A stretch of DNA of 64,000 nt, from positions 81,662,147 through 81,726,146 of the forward strand of contig NC_044989.1 in assembly GCF_008728515.1 (NCBI RefSeq), given 5' to 3'. Positions 1 through 11,361 of this stretch are shown one piece after another. The position numbers and the translations under genes are program-made. How positions within the stretch are numbered: the stretch's first letter is position 1; the number at the start of each line of letters is the position of its first letter. The notes under the pieces were generated by a model. The model searched no databases. It was not told where the DNA came from and saw nothing but the letters and a program-made list of their open reading frames with translations. Origin of the DNA: Papio anubis. Lineage: Eukaryota > Chordata > Mammalia > Primates > Cercopithecidae.

Positions 1-394
1 TGAGGCTAGATTATAAATATGTCATACACATTTGCCTTTTGCTTTGGGGATCCTTGCTCTTAAAAACCTGTCACTATACTATAAAAAACCCTAAACTAGT
101 CCATGGGGATAAACCACATGGAGGGGTCACATGCAATTGTTCTTGCTAACAACTCAGCTGATCTCCCGCATCAACTGCCAGCCAAGTGAATGAAGACATC
201 TCCAGATGGTTCCAATGAAGGCTGAGTCACCACCAGCCTTTGAGTTTTCCAGGATGAAGTTCCAAACAATGTAAGACAGAACCAAGTCATCTACACTGCT
301 TGCTCACTGAATGCCTCACCCACAGACTTTTGTGAGCATAATAAATAATTATTTTATACTTCTGAATTTAATGTTATTTGTTATACAACAGTAG
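1..394 (+). mobile_element. MLT1-type LTR (ERVL-MaLR), old solo LTR
   Basis: The stretch follows the layout of MaLR LTRs in sense orientation: a 'ggccacatggagaggccacatg'-like core (here near 108-130), a body rich in 'ccag' and 'ctga', 'cccacagacttttgtgagcataataaata' near the polyadenylation region (about 320-347), and a 3' end resembling 'tttgttatacaacagtag' (about 376-394). It is heavily diverged, no internal retroviral sequence follows, and the left boundary may lie outside the window. Subfamily not determined. Confidence 0.6.
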
Positions 395-2059
395 TATCTG
401 GAGCACCTTAAACCTTATTTGTTTCATTGCAATGAGTATCAGTGCATGTCCTCTCAAATAAAAAGATGTTTTATGTTAACAACAGATATACTCTGTTTAT
501 AGCCAGTAATTTAAGAGTGAAAACTCAATGGTAGCAATTTTAAAAGAGGAGAGATGGTTACGAGAAGAAATAACAGAGTAAGAAGAAACCAGCTGGTAAT
601 AGAGAAGAAACTAGGGATTTAACTCCTGGGGGGTTTTAGCTTCCTCAATAATCTTTAAGACATTTTTGAACTCTTTATAATTTTATAGCATAAATAGCAA
701 TCTATAATTTAACTTTATTTAGTAACAGTACAATTCCTGTCTAGCTGAACTTTTTTGCTTCACATACACATCTAAATAAATTTTCTGGTGTTTTACTCCA
801 TCAATTTGATGCCAACCTCTACTACATTCACTATATTCCTTTCAAAAAATGCAAAAATAAGCAAAGAACTTTAGGTAGTGTCAAGCACTCCCCCGAAATG
901 CTAGCAACCTGGGTAAGAAATAAGTATAGTGACAACCATGGGTGGAAAAATAACTTCATATTAAAATGATTTGAGGAAAAAAAGGTTAGGAAGAAAAGAG
1001 TAGGAGACTTATTGGTGCATTTTAGAAATATTTTTTTGTAGCAAAGTCTTAAATTGAATCACAATAGAAATCCAGACTCTCAAAGTCTCAGATATTTTGA
1101 TCCAAGTGTAGACAGGTGTGTTTGAAATTCTGTGAGTCAGCTCCCATGACACATCCTAGTGGTTCCAGAGACTTAGATACATGAGAAAATGGTTAGAAAA
1201 CTGCTGAATTATATAATTTATATATCCCTATGCCACTTCAATCCTCACTTTATGAATAATGGGCAATTATTAAAACATGGGGGAATAGACTGAAGCTCAT
1301 GTGAGGTTGGAGAAGACTTCTGAGTTTCCATGTAAGTGCCCATCTGCCCCGTGTCATCTGTAAGTGGTGAATACTGTACATTGGAAATAACATAATGGAC
1401 ATTAAATCTAGTAGGGTTCACACAGAACAAGTCATTTTTAACCAATCTCAATTACTTCTCTGACAGACTTACAGACTGTTTATGACAGAATTCAATAAAC
1501 AGAGCTGCATTCCAGTGAGGCAGTTGTCATTGTCTCTTGCCATAGCCTAGCTTATGACAAGAACTGGATAGAAGAGTGGTTAGATAGAATATAATATAGT
1601 CCAATAACTTCTCCAATGATACTGGTTAATAGAGCACTGTCAATATGCACAAGGTTTCTAGCATTTGTCTTAGGACTGACACCTCTACATTTTCTGACCC
1701 CATCAATAATTTACATGGGCAAATATGAAATGTACTAACCAAAAGTACAGAAAAATATAATAGATAACAGAATAAGAATCTCAAAAATACCTGATAAGCT
1801 GAGACAAAAAGTAATCCTGAAAACATATAACTTAACAAAAATAAGTACATTTGATCTATTGAAGCCAATTACTTTAAAGACTGGAACAGAACTATCTCAA
1901 GGATACTAATGCCCCCTTTAGGGACAGTAAATGCAATGTGAATTAGCACAGTGACATGGCAACCTCCAAATCATTTTTCTGGTTAATTTCCAATTTAGAA
2001 CAATTATTAAGAAAGCAGCAAAGGATAAATCATTTTGTAATAAAAGTTGTATAATATAG
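395..2059. other. No recognised feature
   Basis: AT-rich sequence without an ORF over about 80 codons that looks like a gene, and with no Alu, L1 or LTR similarity that I recognise. Probably unique sequence or repeats too old to identify by eye. Confidence 0.4.
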
Positions 2060-2345
2060 CTTACACAGTAGATACATACTATTTATGAAATGGAAAACCA
2101 TGCAGCAATAATATTTTAAATAAAGCTACATGCAATTGTATTAATGAGTCTCAGGAATATAATATTTCATAAGAAAACACAAATCATAGAAAAATAGAAT
2201 ATGATCATATTTACACAATTTCTCAAAACTGTTGAAACTATAATACATCATTTAGGGATAAAAATACAGGTATTTATATTTAAACCAATACAAAAGAATA
2301 TTCACCACATGTTTAAGAGTTATGGATGATTCTGAAACAGGATAT
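2060..2345 (+). mobile_element. Ancient L1 fragment (L1M/L1ME-type), 3' part
   Basis: The order of phrases around 'aaccatgcagcaataata', 'gctacatgcaattgtattaatgagtctca', and 'aatatgatcatatttacac' matches the 3' end of ORF2 and the start of the 3' UTR of ancient mammalian L1s (the 'tatgcagcaataaaaa...gaatgaatctcaaaaacat...' region). Divergence is high and the edges are approximate. It lies in the same orientation as the 3' half of the younger L1 downstream but is far older and unrelated to that insertion. Confidence 0.6.
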
Positions 2346-2806
2346 AATTACTAAATGTAAAAGTGGATTTTTAAAAACTGTGTTTCATAAATATGTTTCA
2401 TTGAAATATTACCTTTAATTTCTTACATATATTTAATAAATATAATTTTTTACTTATGATATTTAATAAAGGCAATTATTTAAAATAACTAAAATTTTAG
2501 GACATCTAGACACCTTATTACATGAACCATGGTTAAACTTTTTTTTAGGGGGAAACTTTTTTGGTAGGATTAGTTCACAGCTCAGATAATCAGAATTCAT
2601 TTTAAGAATATGTGTGTTACTAAAAAGTGTCTTAATACTTTCCAAAACATTGAAGAAATGAAATATGTCTCAGGAGGTTGTGCGGGCCTTGGGAACCAGG
2701 GCACTTGATATCATTGCTACACTCAGGACTTATTGTTTCTACTCTAGATTCCATCTACAACAGACCCCAGCTGATCTTTGTGTCTGCTTCTGCTGACAAA
2801 ACTACT
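2346..2806. other. No recognised feature
   Basis: Mixed AT-rich sequence followed by a slightly more GC-rich stretch (about 2660-2800). No coding potential or repeat family recognised. Confidence 0.35.
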
Positions 2807-2943
2807 AAATTACAGGTTCTTATCCTTTGCCCACTTTTTGATGGGGTTTTTGTTTTTTTCTTGTAAGCATGTTTACTTTCCTTTTAGATTCTGGATGTTA
2901 GACCTTTGTCCGATAGGTAGATTGCAAAAATTTTCTGCCTTTC

Positions 2944-3465
2944 TCATGGTTGCCTGTTGACTCTGATGATAGTTTCTTTAGCTGTGCAGAAGATTTTTAG
3001 TTTAATTAGTTCCCATTTGTCAAGTTTGGCTTTTGTTGAAATTGCTTTTGGTGTTTTAGTCATGAAGTCTTTGCCCATGCCTATATCCTGAATGTTATTG
3101 CCTAGGTTTTCTTCTAGGGTTATTATGATTTGGGGTTTTACATGTAAGTCTTTAATCCATCTTGAGTTAATTTTTGTGTAAAGTGTAAGGAAAGGGTCCA
3201 GTTTCTGTTTTCTGCATATGGCTAGCCAGTTTTCCCAGTACCATTTATTAAACAGGGAATCCTTTCCCCATTGCTTGTTTTTGTCAGGTTTGTTCAAGAT
3301 CAGATGGTTGTAGATGTGTGGTGTTGTTTCTGAGGTCTCTGTTCTGTTCCATTGGTCTATATATATATATCTGTTTTGGTACCAGACCCCTCTCAAAAGA
3401 AGACATTTATGTGGGCAAGAAACATATGAAAAAAAGCACATCATCACTGATCTAGAGAAACACAA
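2944..3465 (-). pseudogene. L1 ORF2p fragment, inverted block
   Basis: A 173-codon open frame. From about residue 37 it reads as the C-terminal part of L1 ORF2p beyond the reverse transcriptase: 'QWNRTETSE', 'HIYNHLILNKPDKNKQWGKD', 'NWLAICRKQKLDPFL', 'FMTKTPKAISTKAK', 'KETIIRVNRQP'. The first residues are read through the inversion junction, antisense to the other block, and are not L1 protein. The frame is a relic opened by chance with no promoter of its own. It is the longest ORF in the window, which shows how little coding capacity there is. Confidence 0.85.
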
Positions 3466-3579
3466 ATCAAAACCACAATGAGATACGATCTCATGCCAGT
3501 CAGAATGGCAATTGTTAAAAAGTCAGGAAACAATAGATGCTGCCAAGGCTGTGGAGAAATAGGAACATTTTAAAACTGT

Positions 3580-3822
3580 TTGTGGGAGTGTAGATTAGTT
3601 CAACCATTGTGGAAGACAATGTGGCAATTCCTCAAGAATCTAGAACCAGAAATACCATTTGACCCATCAGTCCCATTACTGGGTATATACCTAAATGATT
3701 ATAAATCATTCTACTATAAAGACACATGCACACGTATGTTTCTTGCAGCGCTATTTACAATAGCAAAGACTTGGAACCAACCCAAATATCCATCAACAAT
3801 AGTCTGGGTAAAGAAAATGTGA
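3580..3822 (+). pseudogene. L1 ORF2p C-terminal fragment
   Basis: An 80-codon frame within the plus-strand block of the 5'-inverted L1. It contains the familiar ORF2p C-terminal phrases 'VQPLWKTMWQFLKNLE', 'IPFDPSVPLLGIYLND' and 'LFTIAKTWNQPKYPS'. Frame breaks before and after show it is dead. Confidence 0.85.
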
Positions 3823-4242
3823 CACATATACACCATGGAATACCATGCAGCCATAAAAGAAGAATGAGTTCATATCCTTTGCAAGGACATAGATGAAGCT
3901 GGAAGCCATCATTCTCAGCAAACTAACACAGGAACAGACAACCAAACACTGCATGTTCTCACTCATAAGTGGGAGTTGAACAGTGAGAACACATAGACAC
4001 AGAAAGAAGAACAGCACATACTGTGGCCTGTTGCTGGGTAGGGGGCAAGGGGAGGGAGAGCCTTATGGCAAATACCTAAGGCATATGGGGCTTAAAAACC
4101 TAGATGAAGTGTTGATAGGTGCAGCAAACCACCATGGCACATGTATACCTATGTAACAAACTTGCACATTCTGCACATGTATCCTGGAACTTAAAGTAAA
4201 ATTTAAAAAATAATAATAAAATAAAAAGAAATTCCAGGTTCT

Positions 4243-5410
4243 GTATGCTCCTCATCTATACACTTTCAGAGAGAGAGATTCTGATGGTTTGGACAGGTAG
4301 TATTCAATATGGACTTCCCTTGGAAAATGGCCACATTAGAGGCTTCTGGGAATCAAAAGAGCATCTTTTAAGTCAAGCCATGTTGTTAGTCTAACTAGGA
4401 AAACAGTCGTCTTTTGTTTCCTACAAAGGGGGAAACAAAAATATGGCATTTACTCAAAGAATCATGTTATGGCCATTGGAACACATATATAGGATATAAA
4501 AAAATGGTCTATAAGGTTTTTAAAAAAAATATTAATATTTAAAAATTTTGCTATTCAAAGGCTAGTGCTATACATTATCTGTCAATGCGTTATGGCTCCT
4601 ATGATTGCAGATAATGTTTTGTGAATATATGAATTTAATGCTTGGTGAATGCAAAAATTACTAAATGAACGCTCAGTCCAGTGAATAATTTAACCCTGTC
4701 TTGTACTTGTATTTAATGAATATTATTATGTCAGGCAGATAATGGGAATTAACAAATCAGTTCCATCTATGATTTTGAAGAATAGTTCTCGTATGGCTGC
4801 AAAGAACATTTATGCATACAACTGTCTTTGCCAAACTCAGCTTTATTTCAATTGTATAGTCATATAATGTTCGACAGAGTTCACTTTTTTTTTCTAGAAA
4901 TCAAAGAAGAAAAAGAACAAATTCCGCAGGACAACCAGAAACAATCACTGATTCTGTTTTCCCATAACCCTCTTTTTATCCTGAACTAAGAAATTGTATT
5001 AAGAGGAAAATTCATCACGTACTCAGGCTTACCATATATTGCAGAGGGTGTAGGTGACAGTTTTGAAAATAGTATAGTTTGAACACAGCAATATATATGG
5101 ATATAATAGCAACATATAAATCATGTTTATATTATAGTATGGTATCATAGAGAATCTTACCAAATCTCTCCCTCTTTATCTCTTTCTCCAGTTCATATTT
5201 GTTTAATGTTGGGGAGAATATTTTCCAGTGGACTCTAACAAATGTGCAGAACTCTACTCAGGCAGTTATTCTCTGAGCTTTAGGCTGTCAGAACAATACC
5301 CCAGATTTCAGGTATTCAAGTCTAACATTGTTTTGCCAATTACAGCCCTTCCCCACTGAAATCCCATTCAACTTAGTAACTCGAAGGTTCAGACATTACA
5401 TTAGAGACAT
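4243..5410. other. No recognised feature
   Basis: AT-rich sequence between the L1 and the next Alu. Nothing coding, and no repeat I can name. Confidence 0.4.
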
Positions 5411-5420
5411 ATGAATACCC

Positions 5421-5729
5421 GGCTGGGTGCTGTAGCTCACGCCTGTAATCCCAGCACTTTGGGAGGCAGAGGTGGGTGGATCATGAGGTCAGAAGATCAA
5501 GACTATCCTGGCTAACACGGTGAAACCCCATCTCTACTAAAAATACAAAAAATTAGCCAGGCGTGGTGGCGAGCGCCTGTAGTCCCAGCTACTTGGGAGG
5601 CTGAGGCAGGAGAATGGCGTGAATCCAGGAGGCAGAGGTTGCAGTGAGCTGAGATCGCGCACTGCACTCCAGCCTGGGCGACAGAGAAAGACTACGTCTC
5701 AAAAAAGAAGGGGGAGGGGGAAGAGAGAG
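5421..5729 (+). mobile_element. AluY-like SINE, full length
   Basis: Starts 'ggctgggtgctgtagctcacgcc' and runs through both arms to 'gactacgtctc' and a degenerate purine-rich tail. 'ggatcatgaggtcag' and 'gagaatggcgtgaatcc' favour AluY over AluS or AluJ. The target duplication 'atgaataccc' is at 5411-5420 and 5730-5739. Confidence 0.93.
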
Positions 5730-5739
5730 ATGAATACCC

Positions 5740-7179
5740 TAACATCCTGATTTCTCAGAACAAGATCAATCCTAAATGCTCTTACATTACGATTTCAATG
5801 CAGTGACACACAGCATCTAGTCCACACTAGCAGATTAAAATCATGAACACTACGCAGAGATACAGATCTAACATTTGGGGTATTAGTTAACATCCTGACA
5901 TTGTGGTATTAATGAGACACTCGTTAAGTTTATGTAAATTAACACTTCATTTCTCTTGACTGTAGATGGATGATCATCCCTGGATTGGGACTGGGTCTAC
6001 AGTTGGGAGTCATGCCATTTCTGCTCTGGTGAGCTGGTAGGAGTTGAGAAATAAACAGGGTCTTAGAAACTGTTTCTCAAAAATGTGAGTATTCATATGA
6101 AATTATCTAAAGGAAAAAATACTTTTATCTCATGAACTCAGTTTATATGCAATGATTTTAATAATTCATGTTTCATAGAGAAAGGGAGAGAGAAAGAAAG
6201 AGAAAGTTTTTTGTTCTTTTCTGGTCAAAAAAAGGCGGTAAGTTTGGAGGAGAAGTTGTTTTCATTTCAGTGGTTGTCTGTATTAAATAAAATGGTCAGA
6301 ATCCCCTAGAAGCTCAAGAAGCATATTGGCAGGTGATCTACACTGCAGAAGAGGAGAGACACAATAATGGGAGATATGATGGTCAGTAATTAGTTGACAT
6401 CATTTACATTTCCTTTCCTGTCTATTAATAAAATACACTCCAGTGTTCATAGCCTACACTATCTCACCTGTTTATTGAAGACATTTCAGGTATGTTAGAT
6501 TCTACAAATTGTGGTACAGGATCACTTTAATACTGCTCTCACTAACACATTTATGACGTATTACTGCTCCTACTGTGAACCTGCTGTAAGAACATTATCA
6601 GGGGCCTCTACTGAGTTTGATCAGCATTCATGTTACATTTTTATTATATTTCTATGAGAAGTTTAACTGTTTACTGAAAAAAAGGATGAGGATATCTTTA
6701 GATCTAGAAAGGAAGAATAGTTACATATTCACTTAGATGTGTTCAGTGTATGCACTATTGAAGCTCCAACAACAAATGTATCATCGTCAGGACATATCAA
6801 GAAACCTGGAACTGGCTGCTTACTGATGGTAATAGTGCAAGTCTTTGATCTCCAGTTTAAATCTGAGGTTCATACTCTGGAAGACACTGATTGCCAGAAC
6901 AAAAAGATTCCAGTCTTTTTATTTGAGGTATTCCTTCCTTCTAACCAAGGTCTGAGGACCAATTACACCCCCTGAGGGTACTGAAAACTTTGTTTAAAAA
7001 AAATTAGCTTTGTTAACTACAGAAATTGGCTTCATTAAACAAAGCAAACAACAACAAAAGTTCATTCAAATTTACCAACCAGAGATTAAAATGTTACATA
7101 AGAACAAAAATACAAACCTTCCTAATTATGAAAAGAAATTTTACAATATGAAAGAACAAATAAGCATATCATATAATAT
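5740..7179. other. Mostly unrecognised; one short purine-rich run
   Basis: Contains an imperfect GA-rich simple repeat at about 6177-6207. A 78-codon frame at 6739-6975 shows no domain or homology I recognise and lacks any support as a gene. No other repeat identified. Confidence 0.4.
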
Positions 7180-7690
7180 ACATAATTCTAAAAGAGATTA
7201 GGCTGAATGGAAAGAAAAATATCAGCCTTATTAAATGTGAATGAGGTTAGCTCACTTGTTAAAAAGAAAAAAAAATTTCAATTGCAATTGCAAAAAAGAC
7301 AACTACGTGTGATATATAGGAGATACTTTTATACCAAATTATTTTAAAGAGCTGAAAAGAAGGGATGAGCAAAGATATACCAAATTGAAATAAAAAGAAA
7401 TCATGGGTAGTGATAGCAATATTTAAAAAAGTAGAGTTCAATCCACAAAGCATTAAATGTTAGAAAAATAAAACAATTTAATAATAAAACTTACATTTTA
7501 AATGGAGAAATAATGCATATGAATATGCATGCACAAAATAGTGTATCAAACACTTATATAAATCAAAACTTACCAGATATGCAAGAAGACATAGAAACAC
7601 ACAAATACTAGAAAATGTTAATACTTTGCTCTCAGTACAAGTCGGATCAAATAGGCTTATATAATTATATATTGAATTTATACACTGGTT
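7180..7690 (+). mobile_element. Ancient L1 fragment (endonuclease region)
   Basis: Degenerate match to the 5' part of old L1 ORF2. The series 'actacgtgtgatatataggagatac...aaagggatgagcaaagatatacc...gtagtgatagcaatattt...gtagagttcaatc' parallels the consensus region around 'ctgtctacaagagac' and 'aaaagatatacca'. Edges are uncertain and many indels are present. Confidence 0.5.
7513..7530. repeat. Short perfect palindrome
   Basis: Arms 'atgcatat' (7513-7520) and 'atatgcat' (7523-7530) separated by 'ga'. It can form a small hairpin. No function is implied. Confidence 0.6.
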
Positions 7691-7959
7691 ATAGAATATA
7701 CCTTCTTTTTAGTGTATATAAGACAGTTAAAAAAATTATCATAATTTGTCACAAATAACAGAAAAATTTATAAAGTGAAAGTACTGCTATCAGTACTTTT
7801 CAATTACAATGTAATAACATGAGACATTATTAATACAATTTAAAAAGCCATTCAAGCTAAACGTTTTATAACTTTCTATTTTAAATAATTCTTATTTGAA
7901 AGAGAACATTGAGAGTCAAAAGATAGGTTTAAAGTTTTCTTCATGTAGGCTATGAACAT

Positions 7960-8345
7960 TTCTTGTCAAATTTAATTCTAGGTTTTTTTTAAAAAATTGT
8001 TTCTATTTTAAATGGAGTTTTACTATCACTATCTTCTTTATACAATTTCTCTTTTATTATATCCTCAGTAAAAGGTTATTGTTTGTATATATGAATGTTC
8101 TTGATTTATGTATGTTAACTTTATAATTTGCTATTTTGTTTAATTCTTGTATGATTTGAATTAGGTTTATCATTGACTGTCTACTATTTTTCAAGCAAAT
8201 AATCATATAACCTGGGAATATAAATATTTTAAAGTAATTTACTGCTATTTACATACCTTTGATTTCTAGCTCTTTTCTAACTGCCTTGACTAATACAATG
8301 TTGAATAGTAGTAGAAATATGGATGATCTTGTCCTATTCCTAAGC
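7960..8345 (-). mobile_element. Ancient L1 ORF2 fragment
   Basis: The right half, 'tgccttgactaatacaatgttgaatagtagtagaaatatggatgatcttgtcctattcc', aligns in order with the complement of the L1 reverse-transcriptase region ('...ccaatactatgttgaataggagtggtgagagagggcatccttgtc...'), with heavy divergence. The left half is AT-rich and fits the flanking ORF2 sequence less clearly. Confidence 0.6.
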
Positions 8346-8437
8346 TTAGCAGTGTTAGAATGGAATTAAAATATAAATATGAACTCATAAACTTTAATAC
8401 ATAAAAAGAGCTAGGTATAAAAATGGATGACAATGTC

Positions 8438-8500
8438 TGTGGGTGTGTATACATGTGTATGCACATGCACACATGTATGTATGTATAAATATACATACAT
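8438..8500. repeat. Alternating purine-pyrimidine tract with hairpin
   Basis: A TG/CA/TA-rich tract ending in a perfect inverted repeat: arms 'atgtatgtata' (8477-8487) and 'tatacatacat' (8490-8500) with a 2-base loop. Such tracts are prone to Z-DNA or cruciform structures; here that is inference only. Confidence 0.7.
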
Positions 8501-8859
8501 TTATTTCCAAGCTCTCTATACTGAGAGTACCTAGAAAAAATAAAATACAGTAGCAACGAGCATATCTAGTACTCTAATCTTGGTTTTCCATTATAAGAAA
8601 CCAGGTCTCCTCAAATAAATGGCTGATTTCAAGGCTGAGGCATATACCAAGAATATTTTTTTTGTACCTCAAGTAAAATGGTGTTCAAAAAATTATAGGA
8701 ACATACCTAAGTGATATAAGGAGACAAATTGAAGAGGCTGCCACTGGTCAAATATAACACAATTATGAACACATGCACTTCTCTTTACCATAGTATCAAG
8801 ACAAAAACGTAGAAGTGATAAAGTTAGTGACATAATTTGACTCTGTGTCCACACCCAAA
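8501..8859. other. No recognised feature
   Basis: A non-coding stretch between two ancient L1 pieces, of unknown origin. It may be an old repeat that I cannot name. Confidence 0.35.
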
Positions 8860-9286
8860 TCTCATCTCCAATTGTCCCCAGGGAAACAAAATAGCTATGC
8901 CATTTTACATTTCCCCCAGCAGTATCCTGAGAATTCTGCATCATCTCCATCACTTGGTATAGTGTCTTGTAATTTTAGTCATGCTAATAGCTATGTAATG
9001 GTGCCTCACTGTGGTGTTAATTTCATTTCCCTAGTAACTAATGATGTTGAACACCTTTTCATACGCTTCCTTGCTATCCAAATATCTTATTTGGTAACAT
9101 GTCTGTTCAAACATTTTTTTTTTCATTTTTTGTTGGGTTGTTTATTTACTTATTATTTACTTTTGATAGTTCTTTATGTATTTTGAATATGAGATACTTA
9201 TCATAGAAGTGATATTCAAATATTTTTCCCAAGTCTGTTGCTTGAATTTTCATTACCTTAGCAGTGTCTTTTAAGAGCAAATTTTT
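8860..9286 (-). mobile_element. Ancient L1 ORF2 C-terminal fragment
   Basis: Phrases such as 'agctatgtaatggtgcctcactgtggtgttaatttcatttccctagtaactaatgatgttgaacacctttt' and 'ttctttatgtattttgaatatgagatacttatc' follow the complement of L1 ORF2's 3' region. The copy is strongly diverged (L1M age). The AluJ at 9287 sits at its right edge. Confidence 0.75.
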
Positions 9287-9495
9287 GGCCCCGTGCAGTG
9301 GCTCACACCTGTAATCCCCAGTAGTTTGGGAGACCAAAGTGGAAAGAGCCTTTGAGGCCAAGAGTTTGAGACCAGCCTGGGAAATATAAGGAGATTCCAT
9401 CTCTACCAAAAGTTTTTAAAAATTAGCTGGCATGGTGGTAAATACCTATAGTCCTAGCTACCTCAGAGTCTGAGACTGGAGGGTTGCTTGAGCGG
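9287..9495 (+). mobile_element. AluJ-like SINE, 3' truncated
   Basis: Left arm 'ggccccgtgcagtggctcacacctgtaatcccc', A-rich linker and the first part of the right arm, ending near 'gggttgcttgagc'. The rest of the right arm and the A-tail are missing. High divergence suits the oldest dimeric Alu class. Confidence 0.88.
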
Positions 9496-9624
9496 AAAGT
9501 TCTTTAATATACTAAAATTACTAGCTCTAATGTACTATTAATTGTATAAATCTTACATCTATTTTGGTTTAGTAACCTTTATGGTAAAGTGCAATTATTT
9601 CATTTGATTTTTAGTTCATTTTAT

Positions 9625-9700
9625 TAATTCATTTATTCAACGGATAATGTTCAACAAAACATCATTATGTGCTCAGCAGACACTGTATTAGAGAAGTGAC
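9625..9700 (+). repeat. L2/MIR-type relic
   Basis: 'attcatttattcaacggataatgttcaacaaaacatcattatgtgctcagcagacactgtattag' resembles the widespread mammalian motif 'ttcattcaacaaatatttattgagcacctactatgtgccaggcactgt'. The assignment between L2 and MIR is uncertain. Confidence 0.4.
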
Positions 9701-9749
9701 TCCAAAAGCACAAGTGCTAAAAGTACTTGCATTGGAGTAGAGAGGTGTT

Positions 9750-9868
9750 TTCTAAACCATTCCAGCTCTCTAGAAAATGGAGATGATAATCTCACAGAGT
9801 AGATATGAGGATGAAACAAGATATTATAAACAGGGTTTAGTATAGTACCTGACAGTCAGGACTCAATG
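9750..9868 (+). mobile_element. MIR SINE fragment
   Basis: 'aaaatggagatgataat...agatatgaggatgaaacaagatattataaa...gtagtacctgacagtcaggactcaat'-like text follows the 3' half of the MIR consensus ('aaaatggggataataat...gaggattaaatgag...cctggcacatagtaggcgctcaat'). Confidence 0.7.
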
Positions 9869-10704
9869 GGGGTTTGGGGAAGTTATATTTATTTCAATTA
9901 ATGGTATTAGCAAAGTTTTCTATGATTTTTAATGGATTTCAAATATATTGAGTAATTTAGCAGTAATTCATTGTAAGATAATTAAATTCTCTGAGCTTTG
10001 GCTTTATAACATAAAAACTGTATCACTGGAAGAAACATGGTACAAGGAAAAAAGTGATTGCAATATCATAATAAACAAAATATTTAAAGTGAGTATAATT
10101 TTCCTGCCTATAAACAATATCCTTAACTATGAGGACCTCAATTTACTCAAGTGCCCAGCAGGTGCACAGGCATATTTTGTTGATGTTCTGGGCCAGGCCA
10201 TTCGATGCATCATGTATTGATATTTTACATAGACAAACTGAAGACTAGAGGAGCCTCAATATCACAAGGTGAAAGGGACTACCTCTTTATTTTAATAATT
10301 TCATCCTGAAAATAGCATTGAGGAAATGGGGGTGGAAGATTTCCTCAGTCCCCTTCAACTCTAAGACACTTGGGAAAAATACAAAACTGAGCAATGTGTT
10401 CAATTGCATTCAAAGAATTTTCACATTTTATTGCTTGATTCGAATTATATTGCATATGGCTAACAATAATATCTCTTTTGTTACTAGTATATATAATAGA
10501 CGTGTCATTGTAAAGAACACCAGAAATGTCCACCATTTGTGACCTTCAGTCTATTCTTTAATTTTCTGGTGTCACAGGCATAATTCGTGGCCAAGCTTTA
10601 TTATTGATACTAGAATTTCCCTTTCTAGATAATGTACACCTGGGCTCATCCTGTTAAATAGTAAAATAATGATGATAATAATAATAATGGAGAGCTCTCA
10701 GTGT
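9869..10704. other. No recognised feature except a short AAT/GAT run
   Basis: Contains a small trinucleotide-like run (about 10664-10688, 'aataatgatgataataataataat'). Two short opposing ORFs around 10318-10542 have no recognisable content. Confidence 0.4.
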
Positions 10705-10876
10705 ATTTGTATTTTAACCCCATAAGAACTCTATTACATAGGTATCATTTTAATAATTTTTTTATGTTATAAAGCCAAAGCTTAGAGAATTTAATTAACT
10801 TACACAAGATTGCAAAGTAACAGAACCAGTAATCAGGCTTAGAAAGTGTGATAACAGAGAAAGTGTTCAACCATCC
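10705..10876 (-). mobile_element. MIR SINE
   Basis: 'ccccataagaactctattacataggtatcat...aaagccaaagcttagagaatttaattaacttacacaagattgcaaagtaacagaacc' follows the reverse complement of MIR ('gaggaaactgaggcacagagaggttaagtaacttgcc...'), including the conserved core. Confidence 0.72.
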
Positions 10877-11016
10877 TTCTAGTTGATAGATATCAGTTAA
10901 AGACCCTATTAAATTTTGGAACAATTTAAATAGAGAAAACTAAAAGCAGAACTGGGGAGACGAGTTTATATTAAACATGTTATTTTATGACTACTGTTTG
11001 AAAAATCCCTAGTTTT

Positions 11017-11346
11017 CTTATCTTTATTTTCCTCTTCTTTTTCTTCTTCCTTTTTTTTTTTAGACAGAGTTTCGCTCTTGTCACCCAGGCTGGAGTGCAG
11101 TGGCGCAATCTCGGCTCACTGCGACCTCTGCCTTCGGGGTTCAAGCAATTCTCCTGCCTCAGCCTCCCAAGTAGCTGGGATTACAGGTGCCTGCCACCAC
11201 TCCTGGGTAATTTTTTGTATTTTTAGTAGAGACAGGATTTCACCATGTTGGCCAGGCTGGTCTCGAACTCCCCACCTTAAGCAATCTGCCCTTCTCAACT
11301 TCCCAAAATGCTAGGATTTACAGGCATGAGCCACTGCACCCGGCAT
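11017..11346 (-). mobile_element. AluS-like SINE, full length
   Basis: A degenerate T/C-rich tail, then 'agacagagtttcgctcttgtcacccaggctgg' through to 'gagccactgcacccggc'. The target duplication 'aaaatccctagtttt' (11002-11016) is matched by 'aaaatccctaatttt' (11347-11361), with one difference. Its antisense frames give spurious peptides. Confidence 0.95.
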
Positions 11347-11361
11347 AAAATCCCTAATTTT

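Larger units (their letters stand above)
2821..4228 (+). mobile_element. Young L1 (L1PA-type) with 5' inversion
   Basis: An L1 3' portion in two opposed blocks. 2821-3390 is ORF2 sequence on the minus strand, starting at the complement of '...aaaaagtgggcaaaggata' and reading leftward. 3391-4228 is plus strand, starting 'tctcaaaagaagacattt', which in an intact L1 lies only about 12 bases beyond the inverted block, and runs through the ORF2 C-terminus and 3' UTR to an A-rich tail. Near-identical 14-base target duplications flank it: 'aaattacaggttct' at 2807-2820 and 'aaattccaggttct' at 4229-4242. This is the product expected of twin priming during target-primed reverse transcription. It is 5' truncated and cannot move. 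Confidence 0.93.

Noticed and set aside
2660..2820. Slightly GC-richer stretch before the 5'-inverted L1, considered as a possible exon
   Set aside because: The 62-codon frame runs into the L1 insertion and has no recognisable domain or splice context.
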